Shown: positions 1 through 8,670, counted from the stretch's first letter. The stretch is 64,000 nucleotides of DNA from Actinoplanes oblitus (GCF_030252345.1 NZ_CP126980.1:8689501-8753500), one strand, 5' to 3'. The notes: generated by a model from the sequence alone, not told the origin. Translations and numbers: made by a program.

Positions 1-1425
1 CTTGGCGACCGTGCCGGTGTGCGCGTTGACACCGACGATCCGCTTCTCGTTCTTCTCCAGGGCCTGCTGGTACGCGAACGCGGCCTCGGCGATGTGCGCG
101 GTGAACCAGCCGTCCTCGATGCCGCGCAGGATGCCCGCCGTGATGCTGCCGTCGTGGCCCAGCCCGCGGATCCGCTCGAAGATCTCCTCGGCCTCCGCCT
201 CGATCCGGTCGGTGAGCGCCTCCAGGTACCACGAGCCGCCGAGCGGGTCGGCCACGTTGACCACCCCGGTCTCCTCCATCAGCACCTGCTGGGTGCGCAG
301 GGCGATCTCGGCGGACTCGTCGGTGGGCAGCGCGAGCGTCTCGTCCAGGGCGTTGGTGTGCAGCGAGTTGGTGCCGCCGAGGACCGCGGCGAGCGCCTCG
401 ACAGCGGTGCGCACCACGTTGTTCACCGGCTGCTGGGCGGTCAGCGAGACACCGGCGGTCTGCGTGTGGAACTTGAGCCACAACGCCTTCTCGCTGGTCG
501 CCCCGTAGTCGTCACGCAGGTGCCGGGCCCAGATCCGCCGGGCGGCACGGAACTTGGCGATCTCCTCGAAGAAGTCGATGTGCGAGTCGAAGAAGAAGCT
601 CAGCCCGGGCGCGAACTGGTTGACGTCGAGCCCCCGGGAGAGACCCAGCTCCACGTAGCCGAAGCCGTCGGCGAGCGTGTACGCCAGCTCCTGCGCGGCG
701 GTCGCCCCGGCCTCGCGGATGTGGTAGCCGCTGACCGAGAGCGGCTTGTACTTCGGGATCTCCCGCGCGCAGTACTCCATCAGGTCGCCGATCAGGCGCA
801 GGTGCGGCTCCGGGGCGAACAGCCACTCCTTCTGCGCGATGTACTCCTTGAAGATGTCGGTCTGCAGCGTCCCGTCGAGTTTGCTCAGATCGGCGCCCTG
901 CCGCTCGGCGGCCACCAGGTACATCACGAAGATCGGGACGGCCGGACCGGAGATGGTCATGCTGGTCGTCACGTCCTGCAGCGGGATGCCGTCGAACAGC
1001 ACGTCCATGTCGGCCGCCGAGTCGATCGCCACCCCGCAGTGGCCGACCTCGCCGAGCGCCTGCGCGTCGTCCGAGTCGCGGCCCATCAGGGTCGGCATGT
1101 CGAAGGCCACGCTGAGCCCGCCGCCGCCGGCGGCCAGGATCATCTTGTACCGCTCGTTGGTCTGCCGGGCGTTGCCGAAGCCGGCGAACTGCCGGATCGT
1201 CCAGGTCCGCCCCCGGTATCCGGTCGGGTAGAGCCCGCGCGTGTACGGAAACTCGCCGGGCCAGCCGATCCGCTCGAAACCGGGATGGGTGGCGCCGGCC
1301 GGCGGGCCGTAGACCGGCTCGACCTGGTTACCGGAGAGCGTGGTGAAGTCGGCGTCCCGCTTGCGGGCGGCGTCGTAGCGGCGCTGCCAGCGCTCGCGTC
1401 CGGCCTCGATGTCGGCTGCGTCCAT
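1..1425 (-). CDS. icmA: Acyl-CoA mutase large subunit, isobutyryl-CoA-mutase type (partial, 3' end outside window)
   Basis: The 475 visible codons are the N-terminal, substrate-binding TIM barrel of a B12-dependent acyl-CoA mutase, which rearranges the carbon skeleton of acyl-CoA thioesters. Two specificity residues can be read: Phe80 in TWTIRQFAGFGN and Gln198 in KEYIAQKEWLF. Methylmalonyl-CoA mutases carry Tyr and Arg there, while isobutyryl-CoA mutases (IcmA) carry Phe and Gln, so butyryl/isobutyryl-CoA interconversion is the better prediction. The B12-binding small subunit is not in view. The ATG at 1425 is chosen because a TAGTAT box lies 7 bases upstream; an in-frame ATG at 1434 would overlap that box. 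MeaB, thiolase and epimerase genes follow within 7 kb. A generic methylmalonyl-CoA mutase family annotation would also fit. Confidence 0.85.
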   Translation of the reverse strand, partial: MDAADIEAGRERWQRRYDAARKRDADFTTLSGNQVEPVYGPPAGATHPGFERIGWPGEFPYTRGLYPTGYRGRTWTIRQFAGFGNARQTNERYKMILAAGGGGLSVAFDMPTLMGRDSDDAQALGEVGHCGVAIDSAADMDVLFDGIPLQDVTTSMTISGPAVPIFVMYLVAAERQGADLSKLDGTLQTDIFKEYIAQKEWLFAPEPHLRLIGDLMEYCAREIPKYKPLSVSGYHIREAGATAAQELAYTLADGFGYVELGLSRGLDVNQFAPGLSFFFDSHIDFFEEIAKFRAARRIWARHLRDDYGATSEKALWLKFHTQTAGVSLTAQQPVNNVVRTAVEALAAVLGGTNSLHTNALDETLALPTDESAEIALRTQQVLMEETGVVNVADPLGGSWYLEALTDRIEAEAEEIFERIRGLGHDGSITAGILRGIEDGWFTAHIAEAAFAYQQALEKNEKRIVGVNAHTGTVAK

Positions 1426-1432
1426 GCGCCCC

Positions 1433-1438
1433 ATACTA
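1433..1438 (-). promoter_or_regulatory. -10 box of the acyl-CoA mutase gene, probably leaderless
   Basis: TAGTAT (minus strand) ends 7 bases before the ATG at 1425. A second possible promoter lies further upstream (TTGTCC at 1480-1485, TAGTAA at 1456-1461, 18-base spacer). Inference from position and a TAnnnT match. Confidence 0.4.
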
Positions 1439-1595
1439 GAGGCAGAACTGAACGATTACTAAGGTCGCGATGGACAACAGGACAAGGGTTTTCCCTACTA
1501 CCGCCAGGTAACCGCAGCGGGAAGAGTCGGCAGCGGAACCCTTTCCATCCCCACCAGCCCCGGCAGCGCCCGCCACGCTGCCGGGGTTGCCCGGT

Positions 1596-2783
1596 TCAGG
1601 CCCCGGCCGCCAGCCGCGGCAGCCGGTGCTCGAAGATCCAGGCCTGCGGGTCGCCCCGGCGCTGGAGCAGCCGGAAGACCAACGGCAGCATCGCATCCCG
1701 GATCGCCGCGCCGACCGGACCCTGCACCTTGCCGCTGTTGCCCCGCCGGCCGTGCGCGGCGACCTTCTCCACCCGGGAGCGACGAGCCTTCTCGTACGCC
1801 GCCAGCCCCGCCCCGATCGACGCGTTGTCGCGCAGGCTGTGCCCGAGCACCACGGCGTCCTCCACGGCCTGCGAGGCACCCTGCCCGGAGGTCGGCGCCA
1901 GGGCGTGCGCGGCGTCGCCGACCAGCACCATCCGCTCGTCGCGCCAGACCCGGACCGGCCCCATGTCCTCGGTGCTCCACGGACCCACCACCTCGTCGCT
2001 GAGCCGGATCAGCTCGGCGGCCGGCGACGAGGGATCCCCGTCGAACAGCTCGACCAGGTGCGCCTTCCAGGACTGCGGGGTGAACGCGCCCGACTCGACC
2101 GGCCGCTTGCTCGGCGGGTTCGCGAACCACCAGACCGACCCGTCCGGCGCGGTCGCCCACCCGAAGAACGCCTTCCGGCCGAAGGCCATCTGCATCACCC
2201 CCGGAGGCGGCGCCAGCCGCGGCTCGACCGGCCCGGCGGTGAATCCGCCGGCATTGAGCAGACCCAGGTAGTGCGGCGCGGCCGCCGCCGGATCCAGGCA
2301 TTGCCGGGTACGCGACCGCAGCCCGTCCGCCCCGACCAGCAGCTCGGCACGCACCCGGCGGCCGTCGGCGAACTCCGCCTCGACCCCGTCCGGCCCGGAC
2401 ACCGCCCGGGTCAGCGCGGCGCCGTGGACCACCGGGATGCCGCACGCCTCGGCCTCGGCCAGCATCGCGGCGTAGAGGTCGGCGCGCCGGACGGTCCGCG
2501 TCTCCCGGCCCAGCGACATCTCGGCCAGCACCCGCCCGGAGGCGCCGCGCAGCGCCATGACCGGCGTCGGGAAGCCCTTGGCCAGCACCTTCTCCGGGTC
2601 CAGGCCGAGGGACCGGAGCGCGGCCAGCCCGTTCACCGCGACGGTGAGGAACGCGCCGCGCTCGTCGGCGACGCCGCGCTGGTGACGCTCGTGGATCACC
2701 GGATCGAACCCGGCGTGTCGCAGGGCGATGGCCGCCGCGGTGCCGGCGATGCCACCCCCGATCACGGCTGCTGTCTTAGTCAT
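1596..2783 (-). CDS. FAD-dependent monooxygenase (PHBH-like, class A)
   Basis: 395 residues with the full class A flavoprotein monooxygenase pattern: the Rossmann GGGIAG at 9-14, the DG motif in LLVGADGLRSRTR (148-160), and the GD motif in MVLVGDAAHALAP (285-297). Such enzymes hydroxylate or epoxidise aromatic and polyketide-like substrates, or inactivate drugs such as tetracyclines and rifamycins, using NAD(P)H and O2. The substrate cannot be told from sequence. The reading frame is open 24 codons upstream, but the ATG at 2783 is preferred because the Rossmann strand begins at once and a promoter sits just before it. The gene is divergent from a padR gene and shares an operator-like region with it, so induction by its own substrate through PadR is likely. 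Confidence 0.85.
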   Translation of the reverse strand: MTKTAAVIGGGIAGTAAAIALRHAGFDPVIHERHQRGVADERGAFLTVAVNGLAALRSLGLDPEKVLAKGFPTPVMALRGASGRVLAEMSLGRETRTVRRADLYAAMLAEAEACGIPVVHGAALTRAVSGPDGVEAEFADGRRVRAELLVGADGLRSRTRQCLDPAAAAPHYLGLLNAGGFTAGPVEPRLAPPPGVMQMAFGRKAFFGWATAPDGSVWWFANPPSKRPVESGAFTPQSWKAHLVELFDGDPSSPAAELIRLSDEVVGPWSTEDMGPVRVWRDERMVLVGDAAHALAPTSGQGASQAVEDAVVLGHSLRDNASIGAGLAAYEKARRSRVEKVAAHGRRGNSGKVQGPVGAAIRDAMLPLVFRLLQRRGDPQAWIFEHRLPRLAAGA

Positions 2784-2808
2784 AAAATGACTATCCATAA
2801 AATGACTA
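2777..2808. promoter_or_regulatory. Operator-like double palindrome between monooxygenase and padR
   Basis: A perfect 7-3-7 inverted repeat, TAGTCATAAAATGACTA, occupies 2777-2793. An imperfect second copy, TATCCATAAAATGACTA, occupies 2792-2808, giving a 13-base direct repeat (CATAAAATGACTA) on a 15-base pitch. The first copy covers the monooxygenase start codon and its -10 box. The second covers the predicted -35 of padR. PadR proteins bind dyads of this size as dimers, so this is the expected operator. Confidence 0.7.
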
Positions 2809-2819
2809 GGATCCGTCAA
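2790..2819 (-). promoter_or_regulatory. Monooxygenase promoter
   Basis: TTGACG (minus strand, 2814-2819) is followed after 18 bases by GATAGT (2790-2795), then 6 bases to the ATG at 2783. This predicts a leaderless transcript. It overlaps both dyads of the operator. Confidence 0.5.
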
Positions 2820-2826
2820 GAGATCG

Positions 2827-2832
2827 TAGGCT
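2827..2832 (+). promoter_or_regulatory. -10 box of padR, probably leaderless
   Basis: TAGGCT is followed by 7 bases and the ATG at 2840. TGACTA at 2803-2808 is a candidate -35 at an 18-base spacing and lies inside the second operator dyad, which suggests autorepression. Confidence 0.5.
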
Positions 2833-2839
2833 GCTTGGC

Positions 2840-3421
2840 ATGAAGCGCTCCCCACTGGCGATGCTGCTGCTGGCGCTGCTGATGGAGGCGCCGATGCACC
2901 CGTACCGGATGCAGCAGGTGATCAAGGAGCGCGGCCAGGACCAACTGGTCAACGTGGCCCAGCGCAACAGCGTCTACCAAGCCCTGGACCGGCTGGTCCG
3001 GGAGGGACTCGCCCGGGCCGGTGAGACCACCCGGGAGGCCGGCCGGCCGGAGCGGACGGTCTACGAGATCACCGAGGAGGGCTCCGCGACACTGCGCCGC
3101 TGGCTGCTGGAGATGCTGCCGGCCCCGGCGCGGGAGTTCCCCGAGTTCCCGGTGGCGCTGTCCTTCCTCGCCATGCTCACCCCACCGGAGACCAGGGACC
3201 TGTTGAGCCGCCGGATCGAGACGGTCACCGAGCGGCTCGCGGGGATCGAGGCCCAGGCACCGCCCGGCCTGCCCCGGCTGTTCCTCCTGGAGGACGAATA
3301 CCGCGCCGCGCTGCTCCGCGCCGAGCTGGAGTGGCTACGGGGTGTCGTCCGCGATCTCGACGACGGCAGGCTGACCTGGGACCTGGCCCTGATCCAGGCG
3401 ACCCTCGCCCAGTTCCGCTGA
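2840..3421 (+). CDS. PadR family transcriptional regulator
   Basis: 193 residues. The N-terminal winged helix opens MKRSPLAMLLLALLMEAPMH and includes the typical VYQALDRLVREGL recognition region and the wing GRPERTVYEITEEG (about 65-80). The C-terminal half is the helical dimerisation domain of the longer PadR/Vir subfamily. These proteins repress an adjacent detoxification gene until a ligand is bound. The divergent FAD monooxygenase and the shared double palindrome make that gene the obvious target, with negative autoregulation. No clear Shine-Dalgarno site precedes the ATG, which agrees with the leaderless promoter. Confidence 0.88.
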   Translation: MKRSPLAMLLLALLMEAPMHPYRMQQVIKERGQDQLVNVAQRNSVYQALDRLVREGLARAGETTREAGRPERTVYEITEEGSATLRRWLLEMLPAPAREFPEFPVALSFLAMLTPPETRDLLSRRIETVTERLAGIEAQAPPGLPRLFLLEDEYRAALLRAELEWLRGVVRDLDDGRLTWDLALIQATLAQFR

Positions 3422-3594
3422 GCAGCCCCGGATCCGCAGCCCTGGTTCGCAGCCCCGGATCCCGCCCAACACGCCCAGCCCGCCCACCCTTGGGGGGCCA
3501 CCTCCATGGGGCAGTGTGACGGAACAAGGCCGCGCGAAAGCGCGCCCTGTGGACAAGCCGGAATTGTGGATAAGCCGGAACGGATGCGTTCCTT

Positions 3595-3660
3595 CTGGAA
3601 TGACCCACGCGGCTGTTGGTCACCGTCCTGGAATGCCCCACGCGGCTGTTGGTCACCGTC
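3595..3660. repeat. 33-bp tandem duplication
   Basis: Two adjacent 33-base copies (3595-3627 and 3628-3660) begin CTGGAATG and end GGTCACCGTC. They differ at a single base (A or C after AATG). They lie in the same convergent spacer as the 63-base array. Confidence 0.85.
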
Positions 3661-3899
3661 GCGGCCGCCACTCACGGTCCGCCGCTGGTTGCCGTCCGCG
3701 CGCCAAGCCACCGAGCTGCGGATCACTGTCGCGGCCGCCGCTCACGATCCATGGCTGGTTTCGGGTGGCGTGCGGTCCGCGGTCCGGGTTGCGGTTGATC
3801 GATGTCAAAGCGGCACAAGTTCCCGGTACGCCCACGTGCCCGCTTCGCACTTGAAAGTCGCTAGCCCACCGGACGACCGTCAGCGCAAACACGACCCGG

Positions 3900-4060
3900 G
3901 CTGGCGCTCATGGCCCTATCCCAGGCCGGGACAGAACCACCACGACCAGCCGAGACCAACGAGCTGGCGCTCATGGCCCCATCCCAAGCCGGGACAGAAC
4001 CACCACGACCAGCCGAGACCAACGAGCTGGCGCTCATGGTGCTATCGCAGGCCGGGACGG
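3900..4060. repeat. 63-bp tandem array A (2.5 copies)
   Basis: Units start at 3900, 3963 and 4026 with GCTGGCGCTCATGG. The first two are nearly identical; the third decays after about 35 bases. The unit aligns without gaps to the 63-base unit at 11601-11937 at 41 of 63 positions, so the two arrays look like one family. Confidence 0.85.
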
Positions 4061-4255
4061 GACCAGCCGGGTCACCAGGGCTCGGGGCTGCGGGCGTACC
4101 GGAAAACGCCGACCGCGGCCGGCGAGTGACCCGCGGACCGTGACCGGTTGCGGATCGGCTCTGGCCGGGCCATCAGGCGGCCGTAACCGACGGCCGCGAC
4201 GGTGAGCAGCACCTCCCGCCGGCCGCGACCAGCCATCGACCGGCCCGGGACGGCG

Positions 4256-5227
4256 TCAGCGGGAGACGCCCACCTCCAGCCCAGCGAGCAGCGCGTCAGC
4301 CGCCGCATAGGGGTCGATCGCGCCGTCCGCCACCCGGGCCGCCAGGTCGGCCAGCGCCGTGCCACCGCGCAGATCGCCCATCCGGGCGCGGAGCGTGCCG
4401 AGCGCCAGTGCGGAGATCTCGGCCTCGGCGCGGCGCTCCCGGCGGGCTCGCAACTCGCCGTTCGCCTCCATCCAGTGGCGGTGCTTCTCGATCGCGGCGA
4501 CCACCTCGTCGACGCCCTCGCCCTTGACCGCGACCGCGCGGACCACCTGGGGACGCCACTCGCCGGCGCCGCGCTCGCCGAGCGCCAGCATGCCCTGGAT
4601 GTCGCGGTAGGTGTTGTCCGCGCCCGGCCGGTCCGCCTTGTTGATCACGAAGACGTCGGCGATCTCCAGGACGCCGGCCTTGACCGCCTGGATCGCGTCG
4701 CCCATGCCGGGGGCGAGCAGCACCAGCGTGGTGTCGGCGAGCGAGGCGATCTCCACCTCGGCCTGGCCGACGCCGACCGTCTCGACCAGCACCACGTCGC
4801 AGCCGGCGCCCTCGAGGACCCGGACGGCCTGCGGGGTGGCCGCGGACAGCCCGCCGAGCTGTCCGCGACTGGACATCGAGCGGATGTACACGCCGGGGTC
4901 CGCGGTGTGCTCCTGCATGCGCACCCGGTCGCCGAGGATCGCACCACCGGTGAACGGGCTGGACGGGTCCACGGCCAGCACCCCGACCCGGTGGCCGGCC
5001 AGGCGCAGGGCGCGGACCAGCTCGTTGGTGGTGGTGGACTTGCCGACGCCCGGCGCGCCGGTGAGACCGACCACCTGGGCGCGGCCGGCGTAGGGCGCCA
5101 TCGCGGCGGCGACCTCGGGCAGCGCCGGGTCGCCGTTCTCCACCAGGCTGATCAGCCGGGCCACCGACCGCGGATCGCCCTCCCGGGCTTTACTGACCAG
5201 AGAGGGCACATCGCGGAAACGGCTCAT
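4256..5227 (-). CDS. meaB: MeaB-type GTPase, mutase chaperone (ArgK/MeaB family)
   Basis: 323 residues of the G3E family GTPase that protects and reloads B12-dependent acyl-CoA mutases. The P-loop GAPGVGKST is at 57-65, the VETVGVGQ switch region near 148-155, and NKAD at 196-199 gives guanine specificity. Length is typical. It lies downstream of a thiolase gene, separated by 85 bases that hold a strong hairpin. The mutase gene at the left edge and the epimerase upstream indicate its client. A GGAGA site 7 bases before the ATG supports the start. Confidence 0.93.
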   Translation of the reverse strand: MSRFRDVPSLVSKAREGDPRSVARLISLVENGDPALPEVAAAMAPYAGRAQVVGLTGAPGVGKSTTTNELVRALRLAGHRVGVLAVDPSSPFTGGAILGDRVRMQEHTADPGVYIRSMSSRGQLGGLSAATPQAVRVLEGAGCDVVLVETVGVGQAEVEIASLADTTLVLLAPGMGDAIQAVKAGVLEIADVFVINKADRPGADNTYRDIQGMLALGERGAGEWRPQVVRAVAVKGEGVDEVVAAIEKHRHWMEANGELRARRERRAEAEISALALGTLRARMGDLRGGTALADLAARVADGAIDPYAAADALLAGLEVGVSR

Positions 5228-5248
5228 GCGGGATCTCCGTTGTCGTGC

Positions 5249-5292
5249 CCACCCGGCCCTCGCCTGCGCGGGCGCAGCTCAGGGCCGGGTGG
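5249..5292 (-). terminator. Strong hairpin between thiolase and meaB
   Basis: A perfect 12-bp stem, CCACCCGGCCCT with AGGGCCGGGTGG, encloses a 20-base loop that itself contains CTGCGC/GCGCAG. No U-tract follows, so this may attenuate or process the transcript instead of ending it fully. Confidence 0.5.
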
Positions 5293-5312
5293 TTGGCGCT
5301 CGGTGCGGTCGT

Positions 5313-6491
5313 TCACGACGGTACTTCAATGATCAGAGCGTCGCCCTGACCGCCTCCGCCGCACAGACCCGCCGCACCGGTGCCGCCACCGCGCCGCTTC
5401 AGCTCCAGCGCCAGGGTGAGCACCAGCCGGGCACCTGACATCCCGATCGGGTGACCGAGAGCGATCGCCCCGCCGTTGACGTTGACCTTGCTCCCGTCGA
5501 CCTTCAGCTCGCGCATCGACTGGATGACCACCTGCGCGAACGCCTCGTTGATCTCGATCAGGTCGAGGTCCTCGACGCTCATCCGGGCCTTCTCCAGCGC
5601 GTGCTTGATCGCGTTGGCGGGCTGGGACTGCAGCGAGCTGTCCGGGCCGGCCACGTTGCCGTGCGCGGTGATCTCGGCGAGCCAGCTGAGGCCGAGCTCC
5701 TCGGCCTTGGCCTTGCTCATCACCACGACCGCGGCGGCGCCGTCGGAGATCGGCGACGCGGTGGCCGCGGTGATCGTGCCCTCCGGGGTGAACGCCGGGC
5801 GCAGCTTGGCCAGCGACGCGCCGGTGGTGCCGGGGCGCACGCCCTCGTCGGTGTCGATCGGGCCCTCGGCCTTCTTGTCACCGGACGGCAGCGGCACGAT
5901 CTCCTCGGCGAACCGGCCCTCGGTCTGCGCGGCGGCGGCCCGCTGGTGGCTCAGCGCGGCCCACTCGTCCTGCTCGGCCCGGGTGATGTTCAGCCCGGCG
6001 CCACTGGTCTCGGTGGACTCGCCCATCGAGATGCCGGCCCACGGGTCGGTCAGGCCGTCGAGGGACATGTGGTCGCGCACCGTCACGTCGCCGAACTTGG
6101 TGCCCTGCCGCTGGTTGATCAGGTGCGGCGCGTTGGTCATCGACTCCATGCCGCCGGCCACCACGATCTCGCACTCGCCGGCCCGGATCAGCTGGTCGGC
6201 CAGGGCGATGGCGTCCAGGCCGGAGAGGCACACCTTGTTGATGGTGAGCGCCGGGGTGGTCATCGGGATGCCGGCCGCGACGGCCGCCTGGCGGGCCGGG
6301 ATCTGCCCGCAGCCGGCCTGCAGCACCTGGCCCATAATGACGTACTGCACCTGGTCGGGAGAGACACCGCCGCGGGCCAGGGCGGCGGCGATGGCGTGCC
6401 CGCCGAGCGCGGTGGCGGGCAGGTGCTTGAGGTTGCCCAGCAGGCGCCCCATCGGGGTACGAGCGCCACTGACGATCACGGAGCTGGTCAC
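5313..6491 (-). CDS. Acetyl-CoA C-acetyltransferase (thiolase)
   Basis: 392 residues, the usual length of a biosynthetic or degradative thiolase. The acyl-accepting Cys88 is in NKVCLSG, the GHP catalytic motif is at 346-348, and the second catalytic Cys377 is in LCGGGGQG. It condenses or cleaves acetoacetyl-CoA and related 3-ketoacyl-CoAs. The start is GTG. It is divergent from the methylmalonyl-CoA epimerase gene across 81 bases and may be co-transcribed with meaB. The context suggests short-chain acyl-CoA metabolism feeding propionyl-, methylmalonyl- and butyryl-CoA pools, which also supply polyketide precursors. Confidence 0.92.
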   Translation of the reverse strand: MTSSVIVSGARTPMGRLLGNLKHLPATALGGHAIAAALARGGVSPDQVQYVIMGQVLQAGCGQIPARQAAVAAGIPMTTPALTINKVCLSGLDAIALADQLIRAGECEIVVAGGMESMTNAPHLINQRQGTKFGDVTVRDHMSLDGLTDPWAGISMGESTETSGAGLNITRAEQDEWAALSHQRAAAAQTEGRFAEEIVPLPSGDKKAEGPIDTDEGVRPGTTGASLAKLRPAFTPEGTITAATASPISDGAAAVVVMSKAKAEELGLSWLAEITAHGNVAGPDSSLQSQPANAIKHALEKARMSVEDLDLIEINEAFAQVVIQSMRELKVDGSKVNVNGGAIALGHPIGMSGARLVLTLALELKRRGGGTGAAGLCGGGGQGDALIIEVPS

Positions 6492-6572
6492 GGTATGTCC
6501 GATCTGCGACGGCTGGGTACGGAGCGGGTACCCGGGCAGCCTTAACGATGGGTCAGGTCAGAGACTAACGTC

Positions 6573-7070
6573 ATGACGGACCACACATCGAGTGCCACCC
6601 ATCCAGAAAATGTCACATTCTCCGGCGTCGAATTGCTCCGGATCGACCACGTCGGCATCGCCGTACCGGATTTGGACGAAGCGATCCGCTTCTACCAGGA
6701 AAACCTCGGTTTGCGATGTGTGCACCAAGAGACCAATGACGAACAGGGTGTCCGGGAGGCGATGCTCGCCGTCGGCGACGGCAGCGGCCCGCGGATCCAG
6801 CTGCTCGCCCCGGCCCGGCCCGACTCGGCGATCGCGAAGTTCCTCGACCGCGGCGGCCCCGGCCTGCAGCAGCTGGCCTACACCGTGGCCGACGTCGAGG
6901 CCGCGGCGGACGCCCTGCGGGCCCGCGGCATGCGGCTGCTCTACGACAGCCCGAAACGCGGCACCGCCGGATCACGGATCAACTTCGTCCACCCGAAGGA
7001 CGCCGGCGGGGTGCTCGTCGAGTTGGTGGAGCCGGCCGAGCCGGTACACCGGTCGGGTGAATCAGCCTGA
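6573..7070 (+). CDS. mce: Methylmalonyl-CoA epimerase
   Basis: 165 residues of the VOC fold with two beta-alpha-beta-beta-beta modules. Metal ligands recognised from the family are His26 (IDHVGIAVPD), Gln76 (RIQLL) and Glu150 (VLVELVEP). The third module position, usually His in a HHIAY-like motif, reads GLQQLAYTV (Gln99/Gln100), so one ligand is replaced by Gln. It interconverts the (2R) and (2S) methylmalonyl-CoA epimers and so connects propionyl-CoA carboxylase with the mutase. The N-terminal 20 residues are an unstructured-looking extension. Confidence 0.9.
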   Translation: MTDHTSSATHPENVTFSGVELLRIDHVGIAVPDLDEAIRFYQENLGLRCVHQETNDEQGVREAMLAVGDGSGPRIQLLAPARPDSAIAKFLDRGGPGLQQLAYTVADVEAAADALRARGMRLLYDSPKRGTAGSRINFVHPKDAGGVLVELVEPAEPVHRSGESA

Positions 7071-7320
7071 CTCGGAGGCCGGCCGGCTGGCAGGATCGGC
7101 GGTATTGAGCAGCGCCGACGACCCCGTCGGCCGAGTGCCGATCGACCGAAGCCCCGACTCAGCAGGTAGCGACGGGCGGAAACCGCGCCCGCCGGTGAGT
7201 GACCGCCGTCGCCCGAACGGGTCGGCACCCCCCTCCGCTCCAGGTCAAAGCTGATCTACATTGGGGTTCCACAGCCACACGGCCCTTGCATCCCCGCCCC
7301 CTTCTCGCCAGGATGGCGCA

Positions 7321-8622
7321 ATGCCCCAGCAGCAGGATCAGTCCATGGACTTCTTCGACACCGCGAATTCCCAGCACGACTTCACGGTCGTGCTTCGTGG
7401 TTACGATCGTCAGCAGGTCGACGGGCACATCGGCCGCCTGCTCGCCGCTCTCAACCAGGCCGTCCAGGCCCGCGGCGAGGCCGAGCAGCGGATGAACGAC
7501 GCCCAGCGCCGGCTGCGCCAGTCGGAGCAGCGGCTGAACGTGCTGGAGCAGAAACTCGCCGACAGCAACAAGCTGCTGGAGGAGAACAATCGGCCGACGC
7601 TCTCCGGGCTGGGCACCCGGGTGGAGCAGATCCTGCGGCTCGCCGAGGAACAGGCGAACGATCACCGGAGCGAGGCCAAGCGGGAGAGTGAGGGCATCCT
7701 CTCCGCGGCCCGGCTCGAGGCACGGGAGATCACCGACAAGGCGCGTGCCGAGGCCGCCGCGATGAAGGCGACCGCCGAGCGCGAGGCCGGGCAGGTGCGC
7801 ACGCACGCCGAGCGGGAGGCGGCGGAGACCCGGGTGCAGGCCCGGCGCGAGGCCGACACGCTGCGCTCGGACGCCGACCGGGAGACCAAGCAGCTGCGGA
7901 CGGTCACCGCGCACGAGGTGGCCGAGCTCAAGTCGACCGTCGAGCGCGAGGTGTCCTCGCTGCGCGCCACCGCCGAGCGGGAGATCACCCAGGCCCGGGC
8001 GAAAGCCGGCCGGGAGGCCGAGGAGAAGCGCGCCGAGGCCACCAAGATGCTCAGCGACGCCCGGGACAAGCGGGACAAGGACCTCCAGGCGCTGGCCCTG
8101 GAGATCGCCGAGCGCCGGGAGAAGGCCGAGGCCGAGGAGTCGCAGCGGCACGCCGCCCAGGTCGCCGCCACCCAGAAGATGGTGGCCGAGGCCGAGGAGC
8201 GGGCGCGCGCCGCCGAGGACCGGGCCAAGGAGATCGAGCAGCGCGCCGAGAGCCGCCGGGTCGAGTCCGAGCGCACCTCCGCCGAGACCGTCGAGAAGGC
8301 CCGCGCGCTCGCCGAGAAGACCGTCTCGGAGGCCCGTGCCGAGTCGAACCGCCTGCTCAGTGAGGCGCGTACCGAGGCCGAGCTGACCACCCAGGCGGCC
8401 CGCCGCGAGGTCGAGGACCTCACCCGGCAGAAGGACGCGGTCACCAACCAGCTCGGGCAGATGCTGTCCGGCCTGTCCGGCCTGGTGCCCGGCGTCGGCG
8501 GGGCCGCCCCGGCGGCCGTGGCCCAGGCGGCGAAAGCCGCCGAGAAACCGGCGGAGAGCCCGGCCGAGCCGGCCGACGCCGAGGCCGGCGAGGAGCCCGT
8601 CGCCGCCAAGACCAACTCGTAA
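7321..8622 (+). CDS. DivIVA-like coiled-coil protein, copy 1
   Basis: 433 residues. A short DivIVA-type N-terminal segment (FTVVLRGYDRQQVDGHI, 21-37) is followed by an almost unbroken coiled coil rich in Ala, Glu and Arg to about residue 390, and a Pro/Ala-rich tail. No membrane segment or enzyme motif is present. Such proteins assemble filaments at poles or septa in actinomycetes (DivIVA, Scy and FilP types); the specific role here is unknown. The neighbour at 8865 shares LRGY(D/E)R.QV and the phrase RVEQIL.LAEEQA, so the two are paralogues from tandem duplication. An AGGA site precedes the ATG at 7321. Confidence 0.75.
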   Translation: MPQQQDQSMDFFDTANSQHDFTVVLRGYDRQQVDGHIGRLLAALNQAVQARGEAEQRMNDAQRRLRQSEQRLNVLEQKLADSNKLLEENNRPTLSGLGTRVEQILRLAEEQANDHRSEAKRESEGILSAARLEAREITDKARAEAAAMKATAEREAGQVRTHAEREAAETRVQARREADTLRSDADRETKQLRTVTAHEVAELKSTVEREVSSLRATAEREITQARAKAGREAEEKRAEATKMLSDARDKRDKDLQALALEIAERREKAEAEESQRHAAQVAATQKMVAEAEERARAAEDRAKEIEQRAESRRVESERTSAETVEKARALAEKTVSEARAESNRLLSEARTEAELTTQAARREVEDLTRQKDAVTNQLGQMLSGLSGLVPGVGGAAPAAVAQAAKAAEKPAESPAEPADAEAGEEPVAAKTNS

Positions 8623-8643
8623 CAGCACCGCCCGATCGCTCCG

Positions 8644-8670
8644 GTTGCGTACTCCTGAGGAGTACGCAAC
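8644..8670. terminator. Perfect 12-bp hairpin after coiled-coil gene 1
   Basis: GTTGCGTACTCC and GGAGTACGCAAC pair around a TGA loop, 22 bases after the stop codon. No U-tract follows directly; the second hairpin 30 bases on supplies it. Confidence 0.6.

Larger units (their letters stand above)
3422..4255. other. Convergent spacer rich in tandem repeats
   Basis: 834 bases lie between the convergent padR and meaB genes. They hold a short CGCGC-GAAA-GCGCG hairpin (3531-3544), a 33-base tandem pair, a 63-base array and scattered degenerate repeats around GCGGCCGCC (3661 and 3731). Open frames here are repeat-driven and lack family resemblance, so I call no gene. Confidence 0.65.

Noticed and set aside
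3910..4143. Open frame encoding a 21-residue repeat (QAGTEPPRPAETNELAL type)
   Set aside because: The frame is open only because 63 bases is a multiple of three; there is no ribosome site or promoter, no family resemblance, and the units decay across the third copy.
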